64,000 bases of DNA from Hypomesus transpacificus (lineage: Eukaryota; Chordata; Actinopteri; Osmeriformes; Osmeridae): positions 14,228,394 through 14,292,393 of the forward strand of contig NC_061065.1 of NCBI RefSeq assembly GCF_021917145.1, given 5' to 3'. The notes beneath the pieces are model-generated. The model saw nothing but the letters and a program-made list of their open reading frames with translations, did no database searches and had not been told where the DNA came from. A program made the translations under genes and the position numbers. This document shows positions 36,839 to 49,727 of this stretch, piece by piece; within the stretch, counting starts at the first letter, position 1; each line of letters begins with the position of its first letter.

Positions 36839-39146
36839 ACCTTTACCCGTGATGCAAACATACTGCACAATCAATCCATACAAAGGATCTAAAAATGCCA
36901 ATAACTGATGCAAATAACATACAAAATATGCGTATGTCAATGACACAACTACAACCTTTTAAAGTCATAAACTGAACATTTTAACAGCAGTTAAATACAA
37001 CAATACTCAACATTCAATCAATATGAACTTAAAACACATATTGTTTTTTTACAAACCTCACAGCTCCTCCACCTCTGAACCCAGCAGCCATACAAACCAA
37101 CACTGTCCCAGCAAACGATACAACCATAGGGATTTTAAAATAAGGATTTATTTATTGTTGAATTAAGGTGTGCTTTGCAAGCCGTAAGCTATTTACACAC
37201 AATGCTTCATAGTTTCTCTGTTTTACTGAGGTATTTAATGTTCCAACTTTTAAAGTGTTTGCCTGTGTTACAGAATGAGGACATGACACTCCATAGCATT
37301 ATATTAGCAGCCAAACAGCTGATTATCCCCAACTAACTTGCCAGCCATAAATGCAGATCTGAAGAAACAGATGTTCCCCAAAGCCCAAATTCTAGGTGGT
37401 GCATGAGAAGCTTATAGTCCTTCAGATCTGCAACCACAGAAAGGGTTAGAGACAGAGGACTGTGCATTTCAAATCTGCTATTATCTGCTGTTCAAGTACC
37501 ATCCCCACCGTAGCAAGGCATGATGGGTACTGCAGTTCTCTGAGTGAGACTACAAGACCTGTATGATTGGCGGTCCTGAGCGTCACATGTCACATGACAC
37601 CCATTGCTTCCTCCTTTGCCATCACCGATTGGTTAACCTCTGCTGATAATTAATGTTCTAACAAAAGAAAACATATCAGTCATCTGTCAGGTCACTGTGG
37701 GAGTTTGTGGCGAGGTCAAGCACAAACATTTGTTACAAAATTGCTGTATTGCTTTCTGGGGGGGGGGGGGTGAGTGATGTAGTTGATGTAATACACGATT
37801 AAATGCCTACTAGAAGATCTGTGGTAGGGATACATGGGGCAGATCAAAGCACCTGGAGGAGAGGGGCTCGATATGCCCTCTGTACCACCACTGAAGGGGG
37901 TCACACACTGAGATCACGTTTCATTTCAGTTCATAGAAGGTCGTAGAAGTGTCCGTCGCTGATTCTAGAGTGAGGATGTTCTTTTTTATGTTGATGGACT
38001 ATATGAGTTAAAATGATCCACTTTTTAAATATGATGTTTCCGCAGGCTTATGGTTGCGCTCGGAAACGAGTTCACATTTTTACAGGGGAGACTTTTTTAG
38101 TGGTATTTATTGTAGGCAGCCTCCTTTGCACCAACTACACTTAAAACCAGAAAGCTCTGATACAATCACTCCACTTTCACCGGGTTGGCCTCCAGTTCCA
38201 ATTCAAACACAGTCAAACCTGAATGGACTCATTGGAAATGGAACTAAGCCCAAACCTGCTCTGTACTAACTCAAGCTGCCAAAGACAAAAGCAGGGCAAC
38301 ATTGAATTTCTTTTAGTAGTGAAGCACTCTTGCATGCTAATGGCAGAGAAATGGTTAACGATAAGAGTAGATATTACGAACTTAGAAACAAGCAAAAAAA
38401 AAAAAAGGAATCATGTTCACCATATTTTTACTACTCTGTAGAACTTTATGGCGTGACTGACACGTCAGAAGGAAACCAGGAAATTTAACGGTGCTGTTTG
38501 AGTTCTTCATCCTCCCTGCTTGATATACGGTTGTGTAAAAGGGGTTTTAAACGTTGGTTGATGCCGCAGCCTTTGAGTGTATCTGTCAAGCCTGTCATTA
38601 TTGACACCGTAGGTAGAGGTGCATCCCTAGCTTCCAAAGTTGCTTCCTTTCCTTGTCTCCCTCCTTTCCATTTGAAGTGAGAGCACCATCAACAAACAGA
38701 AACTAGGGTCGGCCATTTTGTTGTCTGCTTTGAGGTTTCCAATGCAAATGAGGGGGAGAAGAAGGAAACAGGGAGATTAACACAACTGTTGATATGCACC
38801 TTAGGTCAACAGGCATAGGTATTTCCTCTCTCAAGAGACTGTTCAGGGGATGTAGGCGGAATTTTTTTTATCTAATGGAATTTCATGAGTATGTGAAAAA
38901 GTATTTCAAGAGTGTCTGTATTGGAGAGTTTTATGTTTGCATGTGTTTTTAAAGTAGCATGACATGGGGGACATTTTGTTGGCCCAGGACTTTTTAATTT
39001 AAAAATAACCTTTCCTTTTTATACCTTATTATGAACACTATACTCTTTTTTTCTGCAGGAATTGTATTATTTTGTTGTACATCCACAATGAGCGTCTATG
39101 TTTTTAAACTGTAAATGTGTGTGTGTGTGGTCTTGTTTTTGCTGAT

Positions 39147-39152
39147 AATAAA
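39147..39152 (+). terminator. ppp1r14c: Distal poly(A) signal of ppp1r14c
   Basis: AATAAA in GCTGATAATAAAGAGAG with a GT-rich stretch 35-50 bases downstream, at the end of a long low-repeat region. Confidence 0.65.
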
Positions 39153-39165
39153 GAGAGATTCATGA

Positions 39166-42100
39166 CTCTGAACTGTTTAAATGCCGTGTCCCCTGTGGTG
39201 TTTGCATCTAAAGTGGTAGAGGTGTGTGTTTCAGCATGCTTCATATACACTGTACTGCACTCACACAACCATTACCTTTCTCAAAGTAAATGAGGCTCAC
39301 AAATTAAGCCTATAACATTATTGCTTACTGTGCCCATGCTGGATCTGCACCATTATTTCATATCGGCTTCCTGGCTACATATTGCAATTTAGGCAGCAAA
39401 CATAGTAGCGAAAATATGTGCTACGTTTGATTAATTCATTAATAAACGAAATAAAGGGCAATCCAAGGTTTGACGTTTTTTAATTGGAATGGAAAATGGA
39501 AATGTATATAAGCATTGTATACCATTCAGGCAATACAGTTGAGGCTGTGTTGTAGGCTGCACCATTTATAGACCGATACATTACACCAACACAGACCATT
39601 AAAGACCCGGGGCATCGCATTCCTCCTTAGTGGGCTCACAATGAATGTCATTCGATTTAGTGACACGCATTTTATAGACCTAATAACCTCCTTGCATTTA
39701 CTGCAGGCGCGCAATTACGCTGGAGTGCTTTGTACAAGAAGAGAAATAAGTGTTGTTGTACCTTTAAATTTCACTGACCCACTTTCTCCGGCTGGGCTGT
39801 CGGGGAGCGCGCTCATGCCGGCTTGAATAATTGGGACTGCAAGGTGAATGTGAGGAGAATAGCTAACAGGGAACGTCCCTATCAACCCGCCTGCACAGGC
39901 GGTCGGCTCGATCAGACACATTCAGGGGATCCAGAGATGCGCGCACGGGAGGAGCCGAGAACGAGCCAATCAAGACCCAACATCAGTGATCCTTGTCGGT
40001 GCAAGGATGAGGATTGATGAACTAGTTAGGTAGCCACCGAAGACTATGGAAAATCAGAACCTGTCTGATCCCGACACGGTTTTACAGGGTCATGACTGTT
40101 CTTTGTTACCAATGTGTTGTTATACTTGTAACAATTGGGTTGTATAAAAGAAATTAACGCTGCTGTCTCAAAAATGTCGCCAACATGGTAAATGTTTTAT
40201 TATTTCATCCCATCCCCCTCTCTATTTTATCTTCTCAATTAAAAACACTCATCAATTATAAACAATCTGTCGCTCATCATTTTCCTCCTTTACATCCCCC
40301 TCTCCCTTTCTACCCGTATCTTTCTGCCCCCTCTTAAAGGCATGGCGTTAGTGAGGTAAAATGAGATGACAGGGAATGTACTCCACCAATAATGTCTTTC
40401 CCCATTTTACATTCCCTGCTTGGTCTACGTTTCCCCAGCAGCCCTGCAAGCAAATCGCAACATCAGTCAAACGTTAGGACGTTTACGCTTCTCTGCCAGG
40501 CTCAGTCATTCACATGGCGACAGAGAGGGAGGGAGGGGGTGACAGAGGAAAGACACAGAGGGAGAGACAGAGAAGAGAGGTTAGAGGAAGAGAGAGAAAA
40601 GATAGGGCGAGGAGGGGGTAGGATGACATTCAAAAAAGAAAATGTATGAGATGGATAGAGTAACAGAACACGGGCATTTGAGATGCAGACGGAAAGGAAG
40701 GAGGTGAGATGGAGATCCATACTGGAGAAAGAGGAAGCGAGAGACAGAGACACTCGAGAGACAGAGCGATTGGCGCGAAAGAGACACTGGATATGTGCGT
40801 TTGTCAGCATGTATGCGTGAAAAAGAGAAAGATGGAGAGCGTTAAAAGAGAAAACAACAGTGATCCTTTAGTGCTTCCTCACCGAGGCTGTAGATCTGCT
40901 TTGCTTTCACTGTTGGGGAGAAACTGCGGCATTGTGGGTAAAGGAAAGCGCAGGATGCTTGGCTTTCCAGATCTCCACTATCGTGTATCCAGCATGTGTC
41001 TGAAAAAAGACTCCAGGACCAACAATGCAGCTCCCACTGCCGTGCCCCACTGTGCTGACCCACACACTTCAGATGGGTCTGACGTTCCTCTTCACCAGAA
41101 AAGTAGAGAAAATATGTGCGAGTTTGTGTGTGCACATGTTTGCTTTTAAGTGTGTGCACGGTGCGCATTTTGTGTCGCGTGTGCGAGATGGTGCTGTGTT
41201 GTGTTCAAGCTCTGTGTGTGTCTGTGTGTATGTGTGTTTAATATTTAAAGTGTTCCCATCAACCCAGTTCTGCTCCTTCCCAAGACACTCTTGAGGAATA
41301 CTACTACCACTTTTACACACTTCCCCAACATCAACTGTGTTTCCACATGTGCACGATCGCAAGGTTACATTGATTTCACATTAAGATACTTTGAATCCTG
41401 TTGAAACTGGAAAATATCTGTGTAAATACGTGTATTTTCCGTCCCGCTCAGCTTCCTTAATGAGACGAGCAGTGTATAGCACACACGCCACTCGACACAC
41501 ATGAGTAAATCTGCCTGCATGCGTGTGTGTGTGGCGACAGCAAGTCTCCTGGGAAATTCTTGACTTCCACTCCACTGGACACACTCAACGTTCTTCAGCA
41601 CCTCTCCAGACAGACGGTGTTCCACTTCCTCCTGCTGTTGATGATCTGCTCTCTACTATTACTACTACTGCTGAAGGGTTAGTTGTGGAGCTTCGAACGG
41701 CTTATTTAATGTACTTATGCTGGGCCTCGTGTAACCATCACGTGTTACGTGCGAATGGCTACTGCCATTGGCTCTCGCTGCATTTCCTGATATGGATCTA
41801 ATTGGCCGACAGACAGCAGGCTGCCCCGGACACTGGGCTGCACAGCTGACATGTTATCATATAAAGGCATTGTTTTGATATCAGCTTAGACAGATTAGTG
41901 TAAATAATACAATGGGGATGACATGTGAGTGAGTGAGTGAGTGACTGAGTGAGTGAGTGATGGTGTAATTGCGTGTGGGTGTGCGTGTGGAAGGGAGGAT
42001 GGCAGGGCGGGTCACGACCTGACCAGAAAGGTTGCTCTTACGTGTTTGTGTGTGTCTGTCAGACGTGTGAGAGAGACAGAGAGAGAGAAGGAGAAGAAGG

Positions 42101-43531
42101 GGCTTTGAATGTAGACGTGCTGGGGGGGTGGAGGCACAGAGGGGTGAGACGAGGCCCCATAATACCATCTGTCTCCAGTGATTCACCCCTTACAGGATAA
42201 ACAAGATTAGAATGAAAACAACAGACTGACTACATCACTGCTACTGTACGTGGCGGCAAAAACAACAACAACACTGTCAATGATAGAAGGACATCTACCA
42301 TGGCCAATGACAGAAAGCCTCCTGCGTATCGATTAGAAATGGATCCACATCTGTATACACACATTAACAGTACTTACAAATGCACTTTGAAAACTGAAAA
42401 CCATGACACAGGCTTCGTTTGAACTAGCTAGTTATTGTGACAACAGGTTTACTTCAAGTTAGACATCTTGAGTCATGTGTCTGTGTAATAAGAAGCCACT
42501 TCACTTTGTTCACGTTATTTTTGTACTGGAATAAGGTCCAATGACAACTTGTAAAGACACCGCTGGGGTTACATACACACAGACACAACATTCTTTCCAG
42601 ACATTCTCGTTATACAAATACAACGTTTGCCTGGATTTCACCCAGATTATTGCTCCAAGAATACCGTCCGCTAAAGTCCCATCTTAATCTGAAAACTAAT
42701 CTCAACCTCCCACGCTGGGCTGATGTCACACACGCACACACACAAACCAAAACCAATCACTTACTTCCTTCCTCCATCTCTACACCCTCTCTATTCCTGT
42801 CTCTCTACATGATGTGTTTGATTTGTGGTCTCTAGGGACTTCGCTTCTGCATGAATCAGCTCTCAGTGAATATGCCACATCACACATCCCATTGGACTGG
42901 GAACACATTAATATCAAACCAAACAGCACAGAGGTCGAGCCCATATCGCTCGTATCGGATTGATAAACAATTCAGTGGTGATGTGTGTGTGTGTGCGTGT
43001 CTGGATCGGTGCTTGTGTGTCTGTGTGTGTGTGTGTGCGTGTGCGTGTGTGTGAGAATGTGGGAATGATTTTACAGTCGAGGATCAAAGTCCTCTTGTTG
43101 TCATGGACAACCTTTGGAAGCCCCATTGACATCTCCTTCTCATCCCCTATCTTTATATCTGCCTCTTTATTTCCCTCAAGGGCACGTATGTGTGTGTGCG
43201 AGCGTGTGTGTGTGTGTGCGAGAATTTGCTGCTAGTGTTGTGAGTTTTCCTGAAAAGACTTTCAGGCATTTCTCCACAACAGAGAAACCCATATCCTCTT
43301 GGGAGCCAATTAGAGTCCCGGGGAGCAGATGAGAAGCCCAGAGGGGGGCTCTGCTGATATACCTCCTAACCCCTAACCCCCCCTCTCCACACTGCTCCCC
43401 CCAACATGGACACACATCCAGCGCAGACAAACAAGCAGGCAAACAGACCAACCGATAGACTCAGACAGTCAGACAGTCAGACAGTCAGACAGTCAGACAG
43501 ACAGTCAGACAGTCAGACAGTCAGACAGTCG

Positions 43532-43589
<58 letters not shown>

Positions 43590-44569
43590 GAAATTGATTG
43601 ATAGATAGACAGTCAGACACACAGACGGACAGACAGTCAGATAGTCAGACCGACAGACCGACAGACCGACAGACAGACAGTCAGACAGTCAGTCAGTCAG
43701 TCAGTCAGTCAGTCAGACAGACAGACAGACAGACATACAGACAGTCACACAGTCAGACAGACAGACAGAAATGGAGAGAATAAGCCAAAACAAGACAAGA
43801 GGTGGAGAGGAACAAAGCAGAAAGTGAGAGTGTACGAGAGAGAGAGAGACATAGAAGACAGAGTGCACACGTCCAACCTCCTGATTCTCCCCTACTCTCT
43901 TATTCTTTCCTCTCCTTCTCCAATCTTTTCCTCCATCCTCTCCCATGTCTCTAATGACTACAGCACGAATGACAATGTGTGTGAATGTGTGTGCAATGTA
44001 CATGTTTGTGTTGTTCATGTACCTGGACTTCAAGTGTCTGCTCCTCTGTGTCAGACCGCTGCTCTAATGCATCCACTTGTCATGACAGACACCACCTTGA
44101 CTCCACCCAGCTTTCCAGGGGGAATGCCAAAACAGCTTGTTGCCCCGGCAACCATTCTCTTCTCTCCAATCAGAGAACAGTTAATGGGGGTCTGGGGGGT
44201 AAGCCTGTGCAGTAGTGAATAATACCAGCATATGATATGCATAGAGATTAAGATTGACATTTATGCATGAACACAAAATCCCCTATTTAAATACTACTGT
44301 GGTATTTCAGTTGACGTTCTGTCTCTTCCAGAAATCTCCTTCTGAAAGTCTGAATGCTGAGATGTGTGCATATGTCTGTCGTCTTTATTCAAACACAAAC
44401 TCCAAACACCTTGAAGATGCTGTCAAGCTAATTCCATGATTTGCTTCTCAGTACATGATATACGTGTGAAATGAGTTGCTGGAGGCATGTGGAAACACAG
44501 CCTTGATTTAATATATTTCCAATGGTTGAGTCCAAAGATGTGTATGCACATTATATCTATCTCTCTCTG

Positions 44570-44631
<62 letters not shown>

Positions 44632-44654
44632 TTATTATGTGTATCACATGTACT
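39166..44654. other. Intergenic region downstream of ppp1r14c
   Basis: No gene is recognised. Unique sequence dominates, with a CpG-richer patch near 39.7-40.0 kb, purine-rich stretches at 40.5-40.8 kb, (GTGA)n at 41925-41960, GT/CA tracts near 41.2 and 43.0-43.2 kb, the GACA/GTCA repeat at 43.46-43.77 kb and a (CT)n at 44570-44620. Open frames of up to 146 codons (40709-41149) do not resemble known proteins. Confidence 0.6.
43461..43769. repeat. CAGA/CAGT tetranucleotide compound repeat
   Basis: About 310 bp of mixed CAGA and CAGT units, with GACC and GATA variants and a pure CAGT block near 43680-43715. The frame through it is an Asp/Arg/Gln/Ser artefact. Confidence 0.95.
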
Positions 44655-44840
44655 TACATTTACATTTATTCAGTTAGCTTACACTTTTAAAGCGACTTCC
44701 AAGAGAGAGCTTTACAAAAGTACATAAGTCACTGATCATAACAACGAGATAGCCCCAAAACATTGTGGGTAGCCAAAACATGAAGCATACATTGTGAAAA
44801 GCAAATATGTGCCAATAGGAAGAACCATAAGAGCATGTAG
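44655..44840 (-). mobile_element. 5'-truncated L2-type LINE 3' end, minus orientation
   Basis: Reverse complement matches the tail of the LINE at 45807-45996 over about 190 bp (CATGCTCTTATGGTTCTTCC, AGTGACTTATGTACTTTTGTAAAGC and a damaged terminal hairpin). It lies in the opposite orientation about 970 bp away. Confidence 0.8.
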
Positions 44841-45230
44841 TGTACTTAGGTACACACAATTTGAATATATTGATGTGTTCAGGTGTTACAACAAATTCAG
44901 AAGACCTATGAACAAAGAAGTGTTCTGTGAATCAGAAGTGTTGGAGTAATGTCATTGTATCCCCTCTGCTGGTGGAAAAGTGTTTTTACTGTCAATTCCA
45001 TTGAAAACGCAGGTAGTGAACGTTACCTTAATACTCCTCTAGTTGCTATGTTTGAGACTTCATGTCATGTGTCATTCATTCATATTTAATCTATGTAGGC
45101 CTACGTTATGCACACCAATACCATATTTCTGTACAAAGTTTGAGTGGTTATGCTGACTCTATAGTTTACAAAACAAGGCTTGATTTGAGAAGAAACATTT
45201 GACAGAAATTGTGAAGGTATAAGGTTAATA

Positions 45231-45996
45231 GGGGTCCAGAGGATTCAGAACGCAGTCCATCTGGTCTTCAATCTATCCAGACGCTCTTCATCTCCCTCCA
45301 CTGGCTTCCCATCACGGCCCGTATCAGATTCAAGTCCCTGGTATTGACCCGCCGAGCGGTGAACGGGACTGCTCTCCTCCAGCCTTACACCCCTGCCCCC
45401 CCCCTGCCACCTACGGTCTTCTTCTGACAACCGTCTGGTGGTCCCAACGCTCAAGAGTGCCCGGTTCCAACACAAGCTCTTCTCCTGTCTGGCCCCCCAG
45501 TGGTGGAATCAGCTCCCCACCTCCATCAGAGACACTGACTGTCTCCACACCTTCAAGAAAAGGCTCAAGACCCACTTGTTCCGGGAGTACAACGGTACTT
45601 AGGAAGATTGGCTGGACCTGAAGTTAGTTTCCTCCAGGATCACAATGACTCTTATTGAGAGACTTGTTGCTCTTATTGATTAGTTGTAACTGACTTTAAA
45701 TGATTGAACTCGCTGTGAAATATATTATTATTGTTTATTGTTGCTTGCTTCTCTACAGGTACACTATTGCATTTTTTTGATTCATGTTTAATTGTAACTT
45801 GTTTAACTACATGCTCTTATGGTTCTTCCATTTGGGACTCATTTGGTTTTTCACTATGTATGCTTCATGTTTTGGCTACCTGCAATGTTTGGGGCTATCT
45901 CGTTGTTATGATCAGTGACCTATGCACTTTTGTAAAGCTCTCTCTTGAAAGACGCTTTGGATAAAAGTGTATGCTAAATGCATAAATGTAATGTAA
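45231..45996 (+). mobile_element. L2-type LINE 3' fragment (decayed reverse transcriptase C-terminus and tail)
   Basis: Broken frames give SLHWLPITARIRFKSLVLT and, after frameshifts, LAPQWWNQLPTSIRDTDCLH and TFKKRLKTHLFREYN. These are hallmarks of the C-terminal end of L2/CR1-clade reverse transcriptases. Then come a stop, an AT-rich 3' UTR and a terminal stem GACGCTTTGGATAAAAGTG with short ATGTAA repeats. The copy is 5' truncated and frameshifted, so it cannot move itself. The tail matches those of the SINEs in this window. Confidence 0.85.
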
Positions 45997-46424
45997 TTGT
46001 AATATCAATATTTGTCTTTTGACCAATGCAAAATATGTCAACCATTTTCACAATAACCTGAATTCACAAGACACCAGTAGATGTCAGTATATACTTTATT
46101 TTAGACACTTGATCTGCTCATCCTATATTATCAGGACATCCAAACATCAGCCTTAGTTTTGGTTTCATTTAGACATTTTTAATATATACATAGGATTTAC
46201 TGTACAATAATACAGAGCCTCTTCAAAACATTGACAATCTAAGAAAGGCTATACTAACGAATGAAAGAGACAGAGACAGAGAGAGAGGAAGAGAGAAAGA
46301 GAGTAAAATATATATATAGAGAGAATGTGTGGTTGTGTTGTCCCCCACCTGTCCGCGAGGGGGGACATTTTCCCGGTACCCGGTTACCATACGTGTCTCA
46401 GTTGCGCGATTAATCCCTCTCAGC

Positions 46425-46432
46425 TGACGTCA
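46425..46432 (+). promoter_or_regulatory. Palindromic CRE (TGACGTCA) next to a start codon
   Basis: A perfect CREB/ATF octamer six bases before the candidate ATG at 46439, in a CpG-containing stretch. Position suggests a TATA-less promoter with very short 5' UTR, or a site just inside the transcript. Confidence 0.4.
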
Positions 46433-46438
46433 GGAGAA

Positions 46439-46484
46439 ATGGCGGACCAGGATGGCAACGACGCATCTCCGGCCGAGTCCCAAG
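46439..46484 (+). CDS. Candidate first coding exon A of an unidentified plus-strand gene
   Basis: An ATG in good context (GAGAAATGG) opens MADQDGNDASPAESQ and runs to a consensus donor CAAG/GTGAGC, ending in phase 1. Upstream sequence is CpG-rich with a CRE. I do not recognise the 15 residues. It could be an alternative 5' exon of the same gene as the exon at 49556, which ends in the same phase, or a chance open stretch. Confidence 0.45.
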
Positions 46485-47830
46485 GTGAGCACTTCTCGAC
46501 ATGAAAGTTTAGTTTAGAACTTTGAGTTAAAAGTGTAAACTAAAATTAAGAGTCATAATTTACGACGAGCCTTCACTTGTTCAACACTGGCGTTTTAGTT
46601 TGGACGGGAATAAAAGCGATTGGAAGCAGCTCTGGCCAGTCACGGGAATGGGATTAACTAGAGTCAGTTGATGAAACTAATTGTCGCTTTACTGTTCTTT
46701 ATCTCTATATTTCCCTAAATATTCTGTGTTTTGAGATCTGGGTAGCCTGTTAGTCAACCTGTTGAGCGTGAACAGCTCTTAACACAATTCCCTAGAATTC
46801 CCAGCGCGCTTGACAGGTGAATTCCTGATGATCTGATGCGAGAGGAAAGACGGAAATAATTATCAGGTGACAGGTGTTACGTGTCTGTCATTTGACATAG
46901 TCCTAGTTTGAATCCAAATGACAAATGTGTATATTGACGTGGCCGTAACAATAGTGAATGTTGAAAATGACATTTGTAGTTTGACTTAAAACCATCCCCG
47001 TTTTGCATATTCCATATAATTTCTGTGCAGACTATGGGCCTAGCGGAGATTGTCCCCCACCTGTGTAAATAACCTATCTTCAATTGAATCCGAATTTTTT
47101 TATACACATGTATAACTGTAAAATACTGTTAATTTTATGATTGAAAGGGCTGTTTCACGGTTGTGTGAAAGAATGCCCAATCTTAGTTGTGAGGAGTGGT
47201 GAATGGTCCAGTGTGTGAGGAGGGTGTGTGTGTGGTTAAAGAGTAAGTGTAGGGTTACAGCGCTACCCTGTGCTGCAGGGGGACAAAGATCAGATTGCTA
47301 ACCCTTATGAACTAAAGGTGTGTGTGTCTTATATGCAAATAGCATTGCAGGGAAGATAAATGCAACAACAATGAGCATTTACGATTATCCTTAAAAAGAA
47401 AGAAAGCAAGATTTGCACATGCGCGCGCACACACACACACCAGTAGAATGTCTTGAACTTTCAAGTCACAGTACAACACTGACCTGTACACAGTCTTATC
47501 ACATATCCCACACATTACACCCCCTCAATCAGTGGAAAGCCTAAGTGGGCCACCTTACGCAAAGAGTCTTGATAAAAATAGACGTTGGCAAGTTTGGTTT
47601 ATGAAGGTTAACAAGCATGTTTAGATGTACAAGTACCTAAACTAGAACTGTTTCTGAGCCAAAATGGCTGCCAGCTAGTGCAGTGCCTATAAGCTCTGCA
47701 TGGCTGCAGTCAAACATCCCGGAACCCACCACGGCTGCAACTGCACATATTGGCTGATCTCTGTGTGTTTAGGTTGGTGCAACTGGAGATGCATGTAAAC
47801 AGAGAGTGTGTGTATGTTTTTGTACTTTTA

Positions 47831-47896
<66 letters not shown>

Positions 47897-47918
47897 AGAG
47901 AGTGAGTGAGAGAGAGAG
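47831..47918. repeat. (GAGAGT)n hexanucleotide repeat
   Basis: About 11 perfect GAGAGT units followed by GA-rich variants. Confidence 0.95.
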
Positions 47919-48889
47919 TCAATAGGTCTGATCCATAACTCAGCCACTCTTGTCCTTGTGCCAAATCAAACTTGAGACCTCAGCAATATCTCCATAAGAA
48001 TCCTCCCACTCTATCTCTCCCTCTCTCTTTCCATCCCTCCCCCTCTCTTTCTAGCTCTCCCTCAGTCACTCTCTCAGGTGACCGTGTTGCGGCAGCACGA
48101 AAGCAGCATCAGCAGCTGTGTGTGTGTGTGTGTGTGCGCACACACTTCTCTGTGTCCACTACAGTAGTCTGTACCATGTCCATAGGTCTGGTTCAATGCC
48201 CTCTACCCTGTAGCAGAGCCCTTTCCTAAAGACGACTTCAAGTAGCCAATGAGAGAAGGACCCCACGTACGAAGAGGAAACGCAAATGAGCCACTGGCCC
48301 TTTAAATGGATTGAAGGAATGGCATATACAGTACGTCCAGACGGCACACGCACTCTCCTCACTGTTGGCTGCATGAGCGCATTCTAGAAGTAGTCAGGAA
48401 GTAGTCAGGTTGGTGCACTGGGGGCCACCCTCCTTTTTCTTCTCTCCCTCCTTCGATCATCCTGCCATCACATTTATCCCTCCCTCTCCCACCATCACTT
48501 TTTTTTTCTTCCCCGGTGCGCTCCTCTGCGTGCTGTCGTCGTCACGGAAACCTTTTACCGGAACCGGCTCACCTTCCCCCCCCCCCCCCCGGTGGAGCCG
48601 CACTTAATATTTCAGCAGCCTCGCCATCGGTTCGGTCCTGTGTGTGTGTGTGTCTGTCAAGCAGACCTAGAGAGAGATGGTTGTCTGGACAGCAGCATCG
48701 CCTGAAGGGAATCGGAGGAGTTCAGAGCGGAAAGAGGAGTTCTGTTCATCTCTTCGTATCTAGTCCTGTGGATTAACTTCTGTCTTCTAAGCCTGGCTGG
48801 ACGTTAAAATCTCTTCCTAGGACTTCTTTTCACCCTCTCTTTTCATTGAACCTTCTCTCTCATTCTCTCCCTCTCTTTCCATCTCTCTT

Positions 48890-48972
<83 letters not shown>

Positions 48973-48984
48973 CTCTCTCTCTTT

Positions 48985-49031
<47 letters not shown>

Positions 49032-49080
49032 CTCTCTCTCTCCTATCCTCCCTCTCCCTCTGTTGCTCTCTCTCCTGACA
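48890..49080. repeat. (CT)n tract
   Basis: About 70 bp of pure CT (48895-48967) and further CT blocks to 49080, in the region upstream of candidate exon B. Confidence 0.95.
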
Positions 49081-49555
49081 CTGCTGTCGCAGGCTGTTAC
49101 TGGGTGAATGTGGGCACAGTGAACCGCTGTCCTCCTCTCCCCCCCCCCCCCTTTTCTCTTTCTCTCCGTCCGTCTCTCTGTGTCGTCCCTCCACCCTGTC
49201 CCCCGTCCATCGCCCTCCTCTACCTCGTCTGGACGCCCCTGGACGTTCGCTTCTTCTCTCTCCTCCCCTCTGGTGTCCGTCTCTCTCTTACTCTCTGCTG
49301 TGTGGATCTTGCCAGACCGTCGAGGTGCCCTCCACAGCCACTCTGTGCTAGCGTTAGCCGCTAGCCGGGACACTGCTAGCACCGGGGAGGGGGGGGGCAA
49401 GACGGACTGCCCACTCACCCCTCACCGCCACACCGGACTTGGAGGCAGAAGGGGTGCCCTCCCCCTGTCCCACCCAAGCCCCACCCCCCCTCCCCTTCGC
49501 GGGGCGGGGTACAGGTTGGGGGGCGTGGTGCTAGCGTGCTAGCAAGCCCGCAAGG

Positions 49556-49727
49556 ATGCCCGCGGGCCACCTGAAAGGTGAGGCGGGGGGAGGAGGAGGG
49601 GGGCGCGGGCGCAAGGAGACACTGAGGAAGGGGGACAGCCGCTCGGCCATCCCGGCCCTCTTCACCATCTCTGAGGAAGAGGAGGGACAGAGACGGAGGG
49701 CCGCCCGCAGGACGAAGAAGAAGTCAG
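49556..49727 (+). CDS. Candidate first coding exon B of an unidentified plus-strand gene
   Basis: The ATG at 49556 (AAGGATGCC) is preceded in frame by a stop at 49532. The frame is open to a donor AGTCAG/GTACTG at 49727, ending in phase 1. It encodes 57 residues: glycine-rich MPAGHLKGEAGGGGGGRGRK, then KGDSRSAIPALFTISEEEEG and the basic RRRAARRTKKKS. The middle part (IPALFTISEEEE) has the composition of a real conserved exon rather than low complexity, but I cannot name the gene. No matching downstream exon was found in the window. The GC-rich surroundings fit a promoter-proximal exon. Confidence 0.55.

Larger units (their letters stand above)
36707..39165 (+). other. ppp1r14c: ppp1r14c 3' untranslated region
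   Basis: Unique, AT-rich sequence with few repeats apart from a G12 run at about 37760. An early AATAAA at 36833-36838 and a late one at 39147-39152 predict a short and a long 3' UTR. The late one is followed by TGTGTCCCCTGTGGTGTTTG, a plausible GU-rich downstream element. Confidence 0.7.
46485..49555 (+). other. Intron or 5' untranslated and promoter sequence of unidentified gene
   Basis: No exon is recognised between the two candidate first exons. The GAGAGT hexamer repeat is at 47831-47918 and a long CT tract at 48894-49025. From 48.4 kb on the sequence is GC-richer with pyrimidine runs, as expected of a long 5' UTR or promoter for exon B. Confidence 0.45.

Noticed and set aside
40709..41149. 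146-codon plus-strand frame in the intergenic region
   Set aside because: Composition is that of repeats and unique noncoding sequence; no splice context, neighbouring exons or recognisable motif.
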